Below, in pieces: positions 25,929 through 34,504 of a stretch of DNA of 53,357 nt (position 1 is its first letter; every line of letters begins with the position of its first letter). The stretch is from Flavobacteriales bacterium (lineage in GTDB: Bacteria; Bacteroidota; Bacteroidia; Flavobacteriales; Schleiferiaceae), in assembly GCA_012269745.1 (NCBI GenBank), contig JAAXJR010000026.1, forward strand, positions 11,067 to 64,423, read 5' to 3'. Made by a program: the position numbers and the translations under genes. The notes under the pieces were generated by a model, which was not told the origin of the DNA, did not search any database, and was given only the letters and a program-made list of their open reading frames with translations.

Positions 25929-26816
25929 TTATTTCAATTCTACTGCTACAGTACCCAACACATAAGCGTCGGTCATTACTGCTGCAGTGTAAATTCCTGG
26001 CTCTAGTACAACAGGTGCATCAGTAGCTCTGTTCGCTGCGATACAAACATCCATAGCTTCGCCTTGGAAGTTCACCTTAGCCATACCGTTGTAACCGCTG
26101 TTTTCGCCAGCTACTACTGCCATATTCTTTTCAGGTGCATCTACTGCCTTGCCGTTAGGCGCAAACAATTTCACGTACAATGTGCGCTCGCCTGAATCTG
26201 CAATACGGTTCTTAGCAATTGTGATACAAACGTTCACACGATCAGTCTTCTTCGCACGCTTTGTTTTGCGCTCTTTACCACTAGAGGTAATGCGAGCTGC
26301 CGTTGCAGAAGATGCAGCGATAACCAACTGCTTCCCTTTAGCTACCGTATTTGAAAGTGTGCTGTTTTGTCCAGACAAGCTTTGGTTAGCGAGGATGGCA
26401 GAATTTAAGCTATCTGCGACCATCTGCTCACGCAATTTCAATGCTGCGTACGCTTCGTTAGTGCTATCTAGTTTTTCTACCAATTCAGCGTTCTGCTTCT
26501 TCAATCCGCTCAGACGGTAACGGTAGTTTGTTAGTTGTTTCTTGTTATCAACATTCACTGCGTTGATGCTATCAATCAATGCACCCAAACGCGAAGTCTC
26601 TGCTTCGATGAATGAATTTAGACTATCGTTTTCACCAATTTGGCCCATCAAATCTTCCTTCAAACCGCTCAATTCAATGGTCAATTCTTGCTTGTCCAAT
26701 TCTAATGCGTGCTTCTCTTCACTGCGCAAATACAGCAATACACCCAATGCAATTACACCAACAGCCAATAGGCCAATAATCAATCCTGATCTCCCTTTGT
26801 TTCCTTCTGAACTCAT
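25929..26816 (-). CDS. Membrane-anchored coiled-coil protein, unknown function
   Basis: A 295-residue protein with a single N-terminal membrane span (residues about 12-30, GLIIGLLAVGVIALGVLLYL) preceded by a charged start, so the bulk faces the periplasm. Residues about 33-165 form a coiled coil. A basic stretch (KERKTKRAKKTDR) precedes a beta-rich C-terminal domain with two cysteines (NVCITIAKN and MDVCIAAN). No named family is recognised beyond similarity to conserved Bacteroidota proteins. An AGGAG site lies just before the ATG, unusual for this phylum. It heads a unit with the OmpA-family lipoprotein. Confidence 0.75.
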   Translation of the reverse strand: MSSEGNKGRSGLIIGLLAVGVIALGVLLYLRSEEKHALELDKQELTIELSGLKEDLMGQIGENDSLNSFIEAETSRLGALIDSINAVNVDNKKQLTNYRYRLSGLKKQNAELVEKLDSTNEAYAALKLREQMVADSLNSAILANQSLSGQNSTLSNTVAKGKQLVIAASSATAARITSSGKERKTKRAKKTDRVNVCITIAKNRIADSGERTLYVKLFAPNGKAVDAPEKNMAVVAGENSGYNGMAKVNFQGEAMDVCIAANRATDAPVVLEPGIYTAAVMTDAYVLGTVAVELK

Positions 26817-26845
26817 CGCTCCTTTTAATTTATCTTCTAATAAAA

Positions 26846-26853
26846 CGAAACTA
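26846..26853 (-). promoter_or_regulatory. Candidate -7 element of the coiled-coil/ompA unit
   Basis: The minus strand reads TAGTTTCG, one mismatch to TAnnTTTG, 30 bases before the start codon at 26816. Confidence 0.4.
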
Positions 26854-26883
26854 CCTCAATCTCAGCATATCTCTCTTAAATCA

Positions 26884-27567
26884 ATGCTAAGTTTTTTAAC
26901 AAGCCTCGTCGCTCCTAAACATTGCCTTCTTTGCGAAGGCCTCCTACGCCCTGCTGAGCAAAGCGTGTGCCAAATATGTGTAGATGCTCAACCCAGATGT
27001 TCTCCTATCGAATTAGAACGGTTAAAACGAGTAAGTAATACAGCAAATGCAAGCTTTCATGCTCCTCTTATAAACACACCTTCGGTAAGCACCCTTTGCC
27101 ATAGTATGAAGTATGGAGGAAACTTATGGTTAGCGCGACAACTGGGTCGAGAAATAATGGGGCCTTCTTTGAAAGTAATCAACACGCAAACCGTCATTTT
27201 AATTCCTATGCCTATTTCAAAGAAGCGGCTTAGAACAAGAGGGTACAATCAAAGCGAACAGTTGGCTAAAGGATGCCTCACTTTCATTAAAGACCACGGG
27301 ATTAACGCTTTAATATTGCCTGTATTGGAGAAGATTCATGACAGGAAAAGTCAAGTGGAGATGAGTCCTTTTGAGCGATGGACGAACCCGCGAGGGAGCT
27401 TGCGAGTGAGTCAAAAAATAAAGCAGCGCATCCCGCGGGATGCGCTGCTTGTGCTGATCGACGACACCGTGACTACGGGATCGACGTTAATTTGTGCTGC
27501 AGAGGTCATTCGAAAAGAGTTTCCCGAGCAGCCTTTGCATTTGCTCGCACTAGCCTTAGAAGTTTAG
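26884..27567 (+). CDS. comF: ComF-family phosphoribosyltransferase-like protein
   Basis: A 227-residue protein. A zinc-finger-like N-terminus uses C14, C17, C29 and C32, and the C-terminal half is a type I phosphoribosyltransferase fold with the PRPP loop IDDTVTTGST (from residue 192) and the family segment RLRTRGYNQSEQLAKG. ComF proteins take part in natural transformation in several bacteria. The frame is open for 114 codons upstream, but that stretch is antisense to the coiled-coil gene; the ATG at 26884 gives normal family length. Codons 180-189 contain a perfect 30-bp palindrome that likely terminates the convergent gene. The stop overlaps that gene by four bases. Confidence 0.92.
   Translation: MLSFLTSLVAPKHCLLCEGLLRPAEQSVCQICVDAQPRCSPIELERLKRVSNTANASFHAPLINTPSVSTLCHSMKYGGNLWLARQLGREIMGPSLKVINTQTVILIPMPISKKRLRTRGYNQSEQLAKGCLTFIKDHGINALILPVLEKIHDRKSQVEMSPFERWTNPRGSLRVSQKIKQRIPRDALLVLIDDTVTTGSTLICAAEVIRKEFPEQPLHLLALALEV
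27413..27450 (-). terminator. Probable terminator of the 1103-residue gene inside comF
   Basis: Bases 27421-27450 are a perfect 30-bp palindrome (arms AAGCAGCGCATCC and its complement, centre CGCG). On the minus strand it is followed by TATTTTTTG. It lies 114 bases after the stop of the convergent gene. The plus strand has no T run after it. Confidence 0.7.
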
Positions 27568-30500
27568 TGGCGAACAATAATAGATTTCTGTACTACGCCT
27601 CTCTCAGTAGCTACTTCTATGAGGTAAGCACCGGCTGCTGCCCCGCTCAAATCATAAGTTTTGCTTAGGACAGAAGAAGTAGGATCGAATTGGTCCACAA
27701 GAATCTCTTGACCCAAGTAGTTGATAATTCGAATACTTACCTCAGCGCTGTGTGAAATCTCACCGTCGATGGTTACCAAACCTTTTGTTGGGTTCGGGTA
27801 GATCATCAAGGCTGTAATTCCAGCGTTGTCTTCAATACCAATAGTACCTACCTGCACATTAAAGGTCTTACTTGCAGTATCACAATCGCTATATACCGTT
27901 AATGTTACTGAGTATGTACCGTTAGCCGTGTACGAGTGTGAAACTGTACCACCAGTACCTGTCGTTGAGTTTCCATCACCGAAAGAAATGTTGAATCCGG
28001 TAGTGTTCGCACTATTCCAGTTAAAGGTCAACGCTGCCGCTGTAGCATTCACGCTATCCACATTGAACTGCGGGTTACCCAATGTAATTGCGGCACACGA
28101 ATCTGTGGTAAACACGTGGTACATAGTCATCGATGTATCGCCAGGAGCACAAGCTTCTTTCACGTAGAAATCGTACGTAGTAGAAGGTGTCAAACCTGTT
28201 AGAGATGCCATCGTAGACGTTGTTGTACCGCTCATCATTGGTCCTGTAGTAGTACCCTGCGCACTGTATTCGTACATGAAGGTTCCTGTACCACCAGTCC
28301 AAGAAATATCGGCAGTGGTCGCCCCGATTGTGGTGTTGGTCAAATTCGATGGCATCGGACAAGAAACTGTCACACAGTTTGCCATCAAAGTATCTTGTGT
28401 ACCCACAGCGAAGTTACCTGTACTCACAGATGTTGACTGTGTACCCGAGAGGTTGGAAAGCACATAGCTTACCTCCGACGGGTAAGAACCCGCAGCACTG
28501 TTCACCACAGTGATTTGTGTTCCGCTACATACTTGGAAATCTACAATAGAAGAATCACCTGTTAAGAATGTAAAGGATTGACCGAAGACTCCGTTGTACA
28601 GTACTTGTACTTCAGCACCGTTCCATCCATCGCCCCATGAATCGTACATGCTCATAGTCCAAGTACACAAATCTGTAGTATCACAAAGGTTTGTGCAGAA
28701 CGTTAATGGACCCAATGTATCGCTCACACCATTCGTACCACAGTTAGCGATCACGAATACATCATAACAAGTTGCTGCACTCAATCCAGAAATGGAGAAC
28801 GTATTAGAGGTAGTAGAATCCATATTGCTTGAAACCAAGCCGGTCGCTTGCGCGAACCCAACTGGGCCCCACTCGTACACGTAGGTTCCAGAGCCACCGT
28901 TCTGATCAAAAGTGAAGGTAGCGTCGTTTTTACCTGCCACGTACGTCAAGTTATTTGGCGTCGGACATGCGGTATTACACGATGCAGTGAACTGCGCCAT
29001 TTGAGTACCTAAGGTAGTCGCCGAAGTTGCGCTGTAAGAATCTACCACCGAACCATTGGAAAGTACATTCAAACCAATCTCACTTGGATACGAACCAGCC
29101 GTGCTTACCGCTATAGTAAACGTTTCGCCCGTACATACCATGATGGTTTCGGTGTAAGTAGACCCGGTAGTAAATGCTGAACCCAAAGTGTATTCAATAC
29201 CCCCGGCAGAATTCAAAACCTGTACCTCTGCACCGTTCCATCCATCGCCCCAAGTATCTGTCAATTCAATATCAAACGTACACATGTCGGCCGGTGCACA
29301 CTGCAATGTCTTGAAGGTTGCAGGACCGAAGGCAGGACTAACTGTGCTATCTGCACACATTTGGTAGACATACACATCGTAAGAGGTGTTTGTATCAAGA
29401 CCCGTTAACCAATACGGCGAAGAAGATGCCGTTACAATAGTACCTGTACTCTGTTGGAAATCCGGTACGAATCCCACAGGACCGTACTCTAAGTAGGTTG
29501 CAATACCATTCGCAGTAAAATTAACCTCCGCAGAATCGGCACCTAATGAACCAACGCTAATGGCCGATGGTGGTAAACATTGTGGCGCATCTTTGATAGT
29601 AATTTCATCAAAATAAACCGCAGTATAAGTGTTGGTAGTCGTAGATACGATCGCAATGTGTTGATCGCTCATGTTATAACCAGCACTAGCATCGAAGTAT
29701 ACAGTGTACATGTTCCAAGTAGCACCATTAGGTACACTAATAGTATCCATCGGATTGAAATTGCTCAAGTCTGTCGGACTACTTACAGTACCTACAATAA
29801 CATCATTTCCTGAAGACCAGCCCGTACATGCCATGTAGATGTCCATCTGCTTTGTACCGCTGTCTAAACCGATAATAGCAGGACTGATTAATGCCTCAAC
29901 CGCTGAATCAAAGCTGTTGTAGAGGTAGTACATCTGAGTTCCAGTATGCGGGCTCAAACTGAATGAAGAACCCGTAATGTACCCATATCCAGAAGCACCT
30001 GCATTTTCTTTATAGTACCAACAAGAAGGCGCATTTGGATTAGAGAATCCACCCGTTGAATCTGTATCGAAGCTTTCGTACAACGGTGTGCTTACAGCAG
30101 TACACAACGTCTTCACATAGTAAGGCCCCATGTTCGTGCTGTACCCGTTAGTATCTGCAGTACAATCTGTTTTGATGTAGAAGTCGTAACCTGTATTTGA
30201 GCTCAAACCAGTGATTGTCGCAAACGTATCGTTTACTGTTACCTGCGTTCCCAAACCATTTACAAAGCCAATTGCGCCGTATTCAACAATAAAGGTTGTA
30301 TCGTTAGAATTCCAAGTCAACGTCGCCGATGAATCTGAAGCGGTGATGCTTGCGAAAGTCGGTGCTGGACAAGCCGGTGGTGTAGTTACTGTCACTGTGT
30401 AATCGTGTACCTCGCCGTAAGACATGCTAGAGCAACTTTCGGTAGCTGAAATGGCAGCAGAATAGTTTGAACGAATGCGCATACGGTAAGAGCCTAGCGA

Positions 30501-30875
30501 TACTGTAGAAGGAATGGTGATCGATTCCACATTACCGTTCCACTGGTTCGTTGAAGAAGACCAAAGATGCTCTCCAGCGTCGTCCCAATCGCCGTCGTTG
30601 TTCCAGTCGCCCCAAATAGCAAAGTACTGCGTAGAGTAGTTTGAAGTGAATTCAACTGAAGTAGGCGCCGTCTGCTGGATGTAAATCGTATCAGAAGTTG
30701 CCACGTAGTAATTACCTGTCGAACAGCCAGTAGCTGTATCAGAGAAGGTCCCGATGTAAACATCGTTGATGTCATCACCGTAGGTACAACCCAAGCTGTA
30801 AGTCGGCGAACAGTAAGTCTGTGCATTTGCTCCCAGAGCAAAAACTGACATGAAAAGGAGTAGAAGTTTCTTCAC
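27564..30875 (-). CDS. Large T9SS-secreted multidomain protein (GEVED, FN3, PKD)
   Basis: An 1103-residue exported protein with a signal peptide ending ALGANA. In order: a GEVED domain (residues about 75-170, FAIWGDWNNDGDWDDAG and YGEVHDYTV), a fibronectin type III repeat, a jelly-roll or MAM-like domain (about 260-430, LYESFDTDSTGG to VYFDEITI), a second fibronectin repeat, a module with the motif WGDGWNGAEV (532-633), another fibronectin repeat, a second copy of that module (737-834), another fibronectin repeat, a PKD domain (FNISFGDGNST) and a T9SS type A sorting domain (from about 1010, MIYPNPTKG). No catalytic motif is seen; it is likely an adhesin or scaffold at the surface. Confidence 0.9.
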   Translation of the reverse strand: MKKLLLLFMSVFALGANAQTYCSPTYSLGCTYGDDINDVYIGTFSDTATGCSTGNYYVATSDTIYIQQTAPTSVEFTSNYSTQYFAIWGDWNNDGDWDDAGEHLWSSSTNQWNGNVESITIPSTVSLGSYRMRIRSNYSAAISATESCSSMSYGEVHDYTVTVTTPPACPAPTFASITASDSSATLTWNSNDTTFIVEYGAIGFVNGLGTQVTVNDTFATITGLSSNTGYDFYIKTDCTADTNGYSTNMGPYYVKTLCTAVSTPLYESFDTDSTGGFSNPNAPSCWYYKENAGASGYGYITGSSFSLSPHTGTQMYYLYNSFDSAVEALISPAIIGLDSGTKQMDIYMACTGWSSGNDVIVGTVSSPTDLSNFNPMDTISVPNGATWNMYTVYFDASAGYNMSDQHIAIVSTTTNTYTAVYFDEITIKDAPQCLPPSAISVGSLGADSAEVNFTANGIATYLEYGPVGFVPDFQQSTGTIVTASSSPYWLTGLDTNTSYDVYVYQMCADSTVSPAFGPATFKTLQCAPADMCTFDIELTDTWGDGWNGAEVQVLNSAGGIEYTLGSAFTTGSTYTETIMVCTGETFTIAVSTAGSYPSEIGLNVLSNGSVVDSYSATSATTLGTQMAQFTASCNTACPTPNNLTYVAGKNDATFTFDQNGGSGTYVYEWGPVGFAQATGLVSSNMDSTTSNTFSISGLSAATCYDVFVIANCGTNGVSDTLGPLTFCTNLCDTTDLCTWTMSMYDSWGDGWNGAEVQVLYNGVFGQSFTFLTGDSSIVDFQVCSGTQITVVNSAAGSYPSEVSYVLSNLSGTQSTSVSTGNFAVGTQDTLMANCVTVSCPMPSNLTNTTIGATTADISWTGGTGTFMYEYSAQGTTTGPMMSGTTTSTMASLTGLTPSTTYDFYVKEACAPGDTSMTMYHVFTTDSCAAITLGNPQFNVDSVNATAAALTFNWNSANTTGFNISFGDGNSTTGTGGTVSHSYTANGTYSVTLTVYSDCDTASKTFNVQVGTIGIEDNAGITALMIYPNPTKGLVTIDGEISHSAEVSIRIINYLGQEILVDQFDPTSSVLSKTYDLSGAAAGAYLIEVATERGVVQKSIIVRH
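28615..28637 (-). repeat. DNA copy of the WGDGWNGA module core (second module)
   Basis: These 23 bases, encoding the WGDGWNGA core, are identical to 29230-29252, 615 bases away in the same gene. The surrounding module is duplicated at protein level with more divergence. Confidence 0.7.
29230..29252 (-). repeat. DNA copy of the WGDGWNGA module core (first module)
   Basis: Identical over 23 bases to 28615-28637. Such local identity in two otherwise diverged copies may mark recent exchange between the modules or strong codon constraint. Confidence 0.7.
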
Positions 30876-31023
30876 TAGCGTGATTTTTTAATAACATCCT
30901 AATGTAGTCTATTATTGAACTTCACAACCGAGTTTTTACTCTCATTTAGTCCTTGTTGAAATATCCATGCTTAATTGGCCGTTTCATTGAGTGACATTGC
31001 CATTAAAACATGACCTTTATACC

Positions 31024-32118
31024 ATGAAACGACTCGTTGTAGCTTCTTTTTTAACCCTGCTCGTAGGATGCGCCGTTCAAAGTCGCCCACAAGGTGGACC
31101 AAAGGACGAAATTCCACCTGCCATTACAAAGATGGTTCCTTCTGTAGGCGAATTAAACTTCACAGGAAGTAAAGCTGAGATCGTTTTCGATGAGTACATC
31201 CAAGGCAGCAAATTGCGCGGTAATATCATGACCAGCCCTCCCCTAGAAGGACTAGATTTTGAGATCGCGGGCAAGAAACTAAAGCTTGAATGGGACGAGG
31301 GACAGCTCTTGGAAAATACGACTTACCGAATCTCCATGGGTGATGAAGTAGGTGATCTGAACGAGAACAATAAATACACCAATCTCGAAGTAGTCTGGAG
31401 CACGGGTTCCTTCATAGACAGCATGCAATTGGGGGGAACGATTGACAAATCGGGCGAAGGCGCCTTTGAAGACCTAACCATCTGGCTCATCCCTTCAGGG
31501 GCAGATACTGTCGGTACTCCAAAGTTTAGTGCAACTCCGAATAAAGAGGGGAAATTTGAGCTTCGTTATTTACCCGTGGACACCTTTGATCTGCTGGTTT
31601 TTGAAGACATCAATTTCAATAAAGGTTGGGACGAAGGCGAATCCTATGGTTTCCTGAAAGAAGTGCCCTCAACGAGTGATTCATCATTCATTTCCATACC
31701 CTATTCAACTGAGGTCTTTGCATTGCCAGAATTGGACACAACAGCCTTAGATTCTGTGGCCAATTATATCGACACCACTTCCAAGGAGAATCTCGGACAA
31801 ATCAGCTTTATCATACCGCCTTCATCAGATTCCATTATTCTATTTGCGCATCGTGCTGGAGATGTCCTCATTAACCTGAGCACTCGTGCTACATCTGATA
31901 CTGTGATCACTCCCTTAGCGTATTACGCGCCTGGCAAATACCAAGTGTTCGGCTATATCGATGAAAACGCCAACGGAAGCTGGGACAGTCCTTCTTGGAC
32001 ATTGAACACTTCGGGCGAGCCACTAATTTCTGGCCAGACTTTTGAGGTTAAAGCCAATTGGGAACTTGAACAACCCATCACCCTACCAAATACCGATCGA
32101 GATGAAATGGAACCGTAA
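31024..32118 (+). CDS. Ig-like domain lipoprotein
   Basis: A 364-residue lipoprotein (lipobox ending LLVGC, Cys16) typical of a conserved Bacteroidota family with an N-terminal SbsA-type Ig-like domain (about residues 30-125: GGPKDEIPPAITKMVPSVG, IVFDEYIQGSKLRGNIMTSP). The remaining part is beta-rich with segments resembling carboxypeptidase-regulatory-like folds (RYLPVDTFDLLVFEDINFN, GWDEGESYGFL). It would sit at the outer membrane; no enzymatic motif is seen. The ATG at 31024 starts the lipoprotein signal; the frame opens 11 codons earlier without a plausible signal. The gene overlaps the TPR gene by 17 bases. Confidence 0.85.
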   Translation: MKRLVVASFLTLLVGCAVQSRPQGGPKDEIPPAITKMVPSVGELNFTGSKAEIVFDEYIQGSKLRGNIMTSPPLEGLDFEIAGKKLKLEWDEGQLLENTTYRISMGDEVGDLNENNKYTNLEVVWSTGSFIDSMQLGGTIDKSGEGAFEDLTIWLIPSGADTVGTPKFSATPNKEGKFELRYLPVDTFDLLVFEDINFNKGWDEGESYGFLKEVPSTSDSSFISIPYSTEVFALPELDTTALDSVANYIDTTSKENLGQISFIIPPSSDSIILFAHRAGDVLINLSTRATSDTVITPLAYYAPGKYQVFGYIDENANGSWDSPSWTLNTSGEPLISGQTFEVKANWELEQPITLPNTDRDEMEP

Positions 32119-33406
32119 CCTAGTCATTGCATTCGTTTGCCTTTCGACAACTCTAAGTGCCCAAAGCAGCTACATTGGTAGACTTTGGAACACGAAGAGC
32201 TACGATAAAATCATCGAGTATTCATCCAAAGGTACAAGCCTTAGCGGCAGAGATAATATGACTGTAGGCCGCGCTTTCATGGCTATCGAAGAGAAGCAGC
32301 CTAACAAGGCTCTTATGCATTACGACCTTGCTATCTCAAAGCGCATGAATAGTGAGGACCTTTATTTCTTCCGCTCAGAAGCCTACTACGAATTAGGACA
32401 GCTCCAAGAAGCTTTGGCCGATCTCGAAAAATGTCTTGAGTTCCGAGAAAATCATCAGAAGTACATGCTCCGTAAAGCCGCTATTCAATACGAAATGGGC
32501 GATCTAAAGAGTGCCTATGAAACGTACTATGCCATCTCTGAACTTTACGACAAACAGACTCCGTTCTACATGCTCGCTCGCATCTCTATAGAACGTGAGA
32601 ACTACTACAAAGCAAGAGAGTGGGTAGACGATAATATGATGCGTTTTGAACGTGGGAAAGATTTTTGGCGCATGACTGCCGAGCAGCAAGTAAGTACCGA
32701 ATGGCACATTTGGAAAGACTATGAAAAAGCACAAAAAACTCAAGATGCCCTATTGAGCTATTTCCCAAATGACGCTAATTACCTCATTAATCGCTTAGGA
32801 CTCTATCGCCTTCAAGGCAAGGATAGTTTGGGCGTTTGGGCGGAAAACGACCTGCTCATCCGATATAATGAAAACCGCCTACCTCTGGACTACTATAAAA
32901 AAGGAAGTATTAAAGTTGCAGAATATGTGAGAGATCGCGGCGTAGTTGAAGATTACTTGACCTTCCGTCCTGCCCTATTCGATAACACTAAATATGCCCG
33001 ATTCTACATCAGTGAATCTGGCGCTATTGTCGGAAAGCACTGGGCAGCTCTTATAGAGCACCCAATGGATAGCACAAAGAAAATATGGGACTTTCACCGT
33101 GGCGATGCCCACTACGCAATGCCTGCTTCGGATACTTCGTACCTTGGGTTCACTGCCCTCTTTGAGGCACCGGACAGCGTGCTCATGAAATATGATGATT
33201 TCCTCATAAAAAACGCGGATAGCACAGCTTCAGATAGCACTGAAATTAGAACGCCTGAAATGCTCCAAGAGGCACCAATGGAACCGGAAATCATGCCGTT
33301 TGAAGGCATACCAACGGAAGATCCGATGGAAGTTCCTCAGCAAGGCGAGGCTCAAGATTCTACCGGTATTCGCGAAGAAATAAACTCCTTACTTACGATC
33401 GAGTAG
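32102..33406 (+). CDS. Exported tetratricopeptide-repeat protein
   Basis: A 434-residue protein with a signal peptide (residues about 1-20, ending TTLSA before Q). Residues about 35-200 hold degenerate TPR units (KALMHYDLAISKR, EDLYFFRSEAYYELGQLQEAL, YMLRKAAIQYEMGDLKSAYE). The C-terminal 60 residues are low-complexity, rich in Glu, Pro and Met. Such proteins mediate protein contacts in the periplasm or at the outer membrane. The ATG at 32102 was chosen because it starts the signal peptide; it lies inside the end of the Ig-like lipoprotein gene, so the two are coupled. The 3' end overlaps the convergent SCO gene by 18 bases. Confidence 0.82.
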   Translation: MKWNRNLVIAFVCLSTTLSAQSSYIGRLWNTKSYDKIIEYSSKGTSLSGRDNMTVGRAFMAIEEKQPNKALMHYDLAISKRMNSEDLYFFRSEAYYELGQLQEALADLEKCLEFRENHQKYMLRKAAIQYEMGDLKSAYETYYAISELYDKQTPFYMLARISIERENYYKAREWVDDNMMRFERGKDFWRMTAEQQVSTEWHIWKDYEKAQKTQDALLSYFPNDANYLINRLGLYRLQGKDSLGVWAENDLLIRYNENRLPLDYYKKGSIKVAEYVRDRGVVEDYLTFRPALFDNTKYARFYISESGAIVGKHWAALIEHPMDSTKKIWDFHRGDAHYAMPASDTSYLGFTALFEAPDSVLMKYDDFLIKNADSTASDSTEIRTPEMLQEAPMEPEIMPFEGIPTEDPMEVPQQGEAQDSTGIREEINSLLTIE

Positions 33407-34066
33407 GATTTGAATGTCGCCGATCAATCGGTCGATATCTAGATCGCTTGTTCCGTCATAGAAGCCCCGGATGCGCTTCTTCTCATCCACGAGGATAACA
33501 TTTTCGGTATGGATAAAGTCGTGCTCATCGAAGCTTGTGCCTTGCTCCATCACCGCGAAATATTCTCTACGTGCCATGCGGTACAACTCGCGCTTTTCAC
33601 CGGTCAATAGATGCCATTTGCCTTTGATGGCACCCATGCGCTCCCCGTAGGCGTGCATCACTTCAACCGTATCTATCTCGGGCATCACTGTGTGACTTAC
33701 AAGATTCAATCTATCCTCATTCTTATAGGTTTCCTGAATACGCTGAAAGTTCGCTCCCATGTCGATACAAATGGTTGGACACGTCGTGAAAAAGAAGTCG
33801 GCCACGTAGATTTTTCCTTGGAGGAGTGAAGAATCGGCCTCGTTGCCCCATTGATCGATAAGGTCAAAATCACCTATACGGTGGCCACGTCCTACACGCT
33901 CGAGGTCATCGTCTACAACGGCAGGATTTAAATCTGATGGGTTGTAGATGGGCAACCTAGGTTTTGGCTGTAAAATCTGATAAGCCGCGGTGGAGCCCAC
34001 CACGAAGACCAAAATAAGTACAGCGATTTTCAACCATTCGCTTGGTTTGAGGTTTATCTTTAGCAT
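33389..34066 (-). CDS. SCO1/SenC-family copper chaperone
   Basis: A 225-residue thioredoxin-fold protein anchored by one N-terminal span (residues about 12-30). The copper ligands of the family are present: C96 and C100 in TTCPTIC, and H186 in DFIHTENVIL. SCO proteins deliver copper to the CuA site of cytochrome c oxidase and guard against thiol stress. It is divergent from a small cytochrome c gene with only 18 bases between start codons. The candidate -7 element is so close to the ATG that its transcript may be nearly leaderless. Confidence 0.92.
   Translation of the reverse strand: MLKINLKPSEWLKIAVLILVFVVGSTAAYQILQPKPRLPIYNPSDLNPAVVDDDLERVGRGHRIGDFDLIDQWGNEADSSLLQGKIYVADFFFTTCPTICIDMGANFQRIQETYKNEDRLNLVSHTVMPEIDTVEVMHAYGERMGAIKGKWHLLTGEKRELYRMARREYFAVMEQGTSFDEHDFIHTENVILVDEKKRIRGFYDGTSDLDIDRLIGDIQILLDRK
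34055..34062 (+). promoter_or_regulatory. Candidate -7 element of the cytochrome c gene
   Basis: TATCTTTA (one mismatch to TAnnTTTG) lies 23 bases before the ATG at 34085, inside the start of the divergent SCO gene. Confidence 0.4.
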
Positions 34067-34070
34067 AGTC

Positions 34071-34078
34071 CAAAATTA
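34071..34078 (-). promoter_or_regulatory. Candidate -7 element of the SCO gene
   Basis: The minus strand reads TAATTTTG, a full match to TAnnTTTG, ending only five bases before the SCO ATG at 34066. If used, transcription would start at or next to the start codon. Confidence 0.45.
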
Positions 34079-34084
34079 CAGCAG

Positions 34085-34495
34085 ATGAAATCTAAATCTA
34101 CCTACTTCTATCACGCTTTTCTCAGTATTTTGTTCGCAGCATTTTTGATAAGCTGTGGCGGAGAAACTGAGCAGCCTTCAGCGCCCTCCTATCCGGTGAT
34201 GAAAAAGCCAGCTACAGCAAAAAAATCAGATGTCCCTTCTGAAGTAAAGTCGTTGTTAGCAAAAAGTACGTGTTTGGGCTGCCACAAAGTTGATAAGAAA
34301 CTCATCGGTCCGTCGTACCAAGATATTGCTGCACGTGGCTACAGCGAGGAAGAAATTATAGCGTTAATTAAGCAACCTGTACCGGAAAATTGGCCGGATT
34401 ACCCACCAATGGCTCCTATCACTTGGGTGGCTGATGAAGATTTAGCTACTATTGCAACTTGGATCACTTCGTTGGAGGTGGATGAACAAGAGTAG
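34085..34495 (+). CDS. Small lipoprotein cytochrome c
   Basis: A 136-residue c-type cytochrome. The signal ends LISC (Cys24), so it is a lipoprotein, followed by a Pro/Ala/Lys linker. The haem is attached at C63-L-G-C-H67, and M109 in YPPMAPITW is the likely sixth ligand. The fold is a short class I cytochrome of about 80 residues. Placed next to SCO, it may pass electrons in the periplasm toward cytochrome oxidase. The ABC-F gene follows after nine bases. Confidence 0.92.
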   Translation: MKSKSTYFYHAFLSILFAAFLISCGGETEQPSAPSYPVMKKPATAKKSDVPSEVKSLLAKSTCLGCHKVDKKLIGPSYQDIAARGYSEEEIIALIKQPVPENWPDYPPMAPITWVADEDLATIATWITSLEVDEQE

Positions 34496-34504
34496 CCTAT
34501 AAAA

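Noticed and set aside
26542-26883. N-terminal extension of comF by 114 codons
   Set aside because: The extension lies antisense to the coiled-coil gene, and comF has normal length and a zinc-finger start from the ATG at 26884.
27826-28167. Open frame of 113 codons opposite the T9SS protein gene
   Set aside because: Shadow of Thr/Ser-rich repeats; no initiation signal and no recognisable fold.
28615-29252. Transposon or CRISPR-like repeat from the identical 23-base segments
   Set aside because: Only two copies exist, both in frame within homologous protein modules of one gene.
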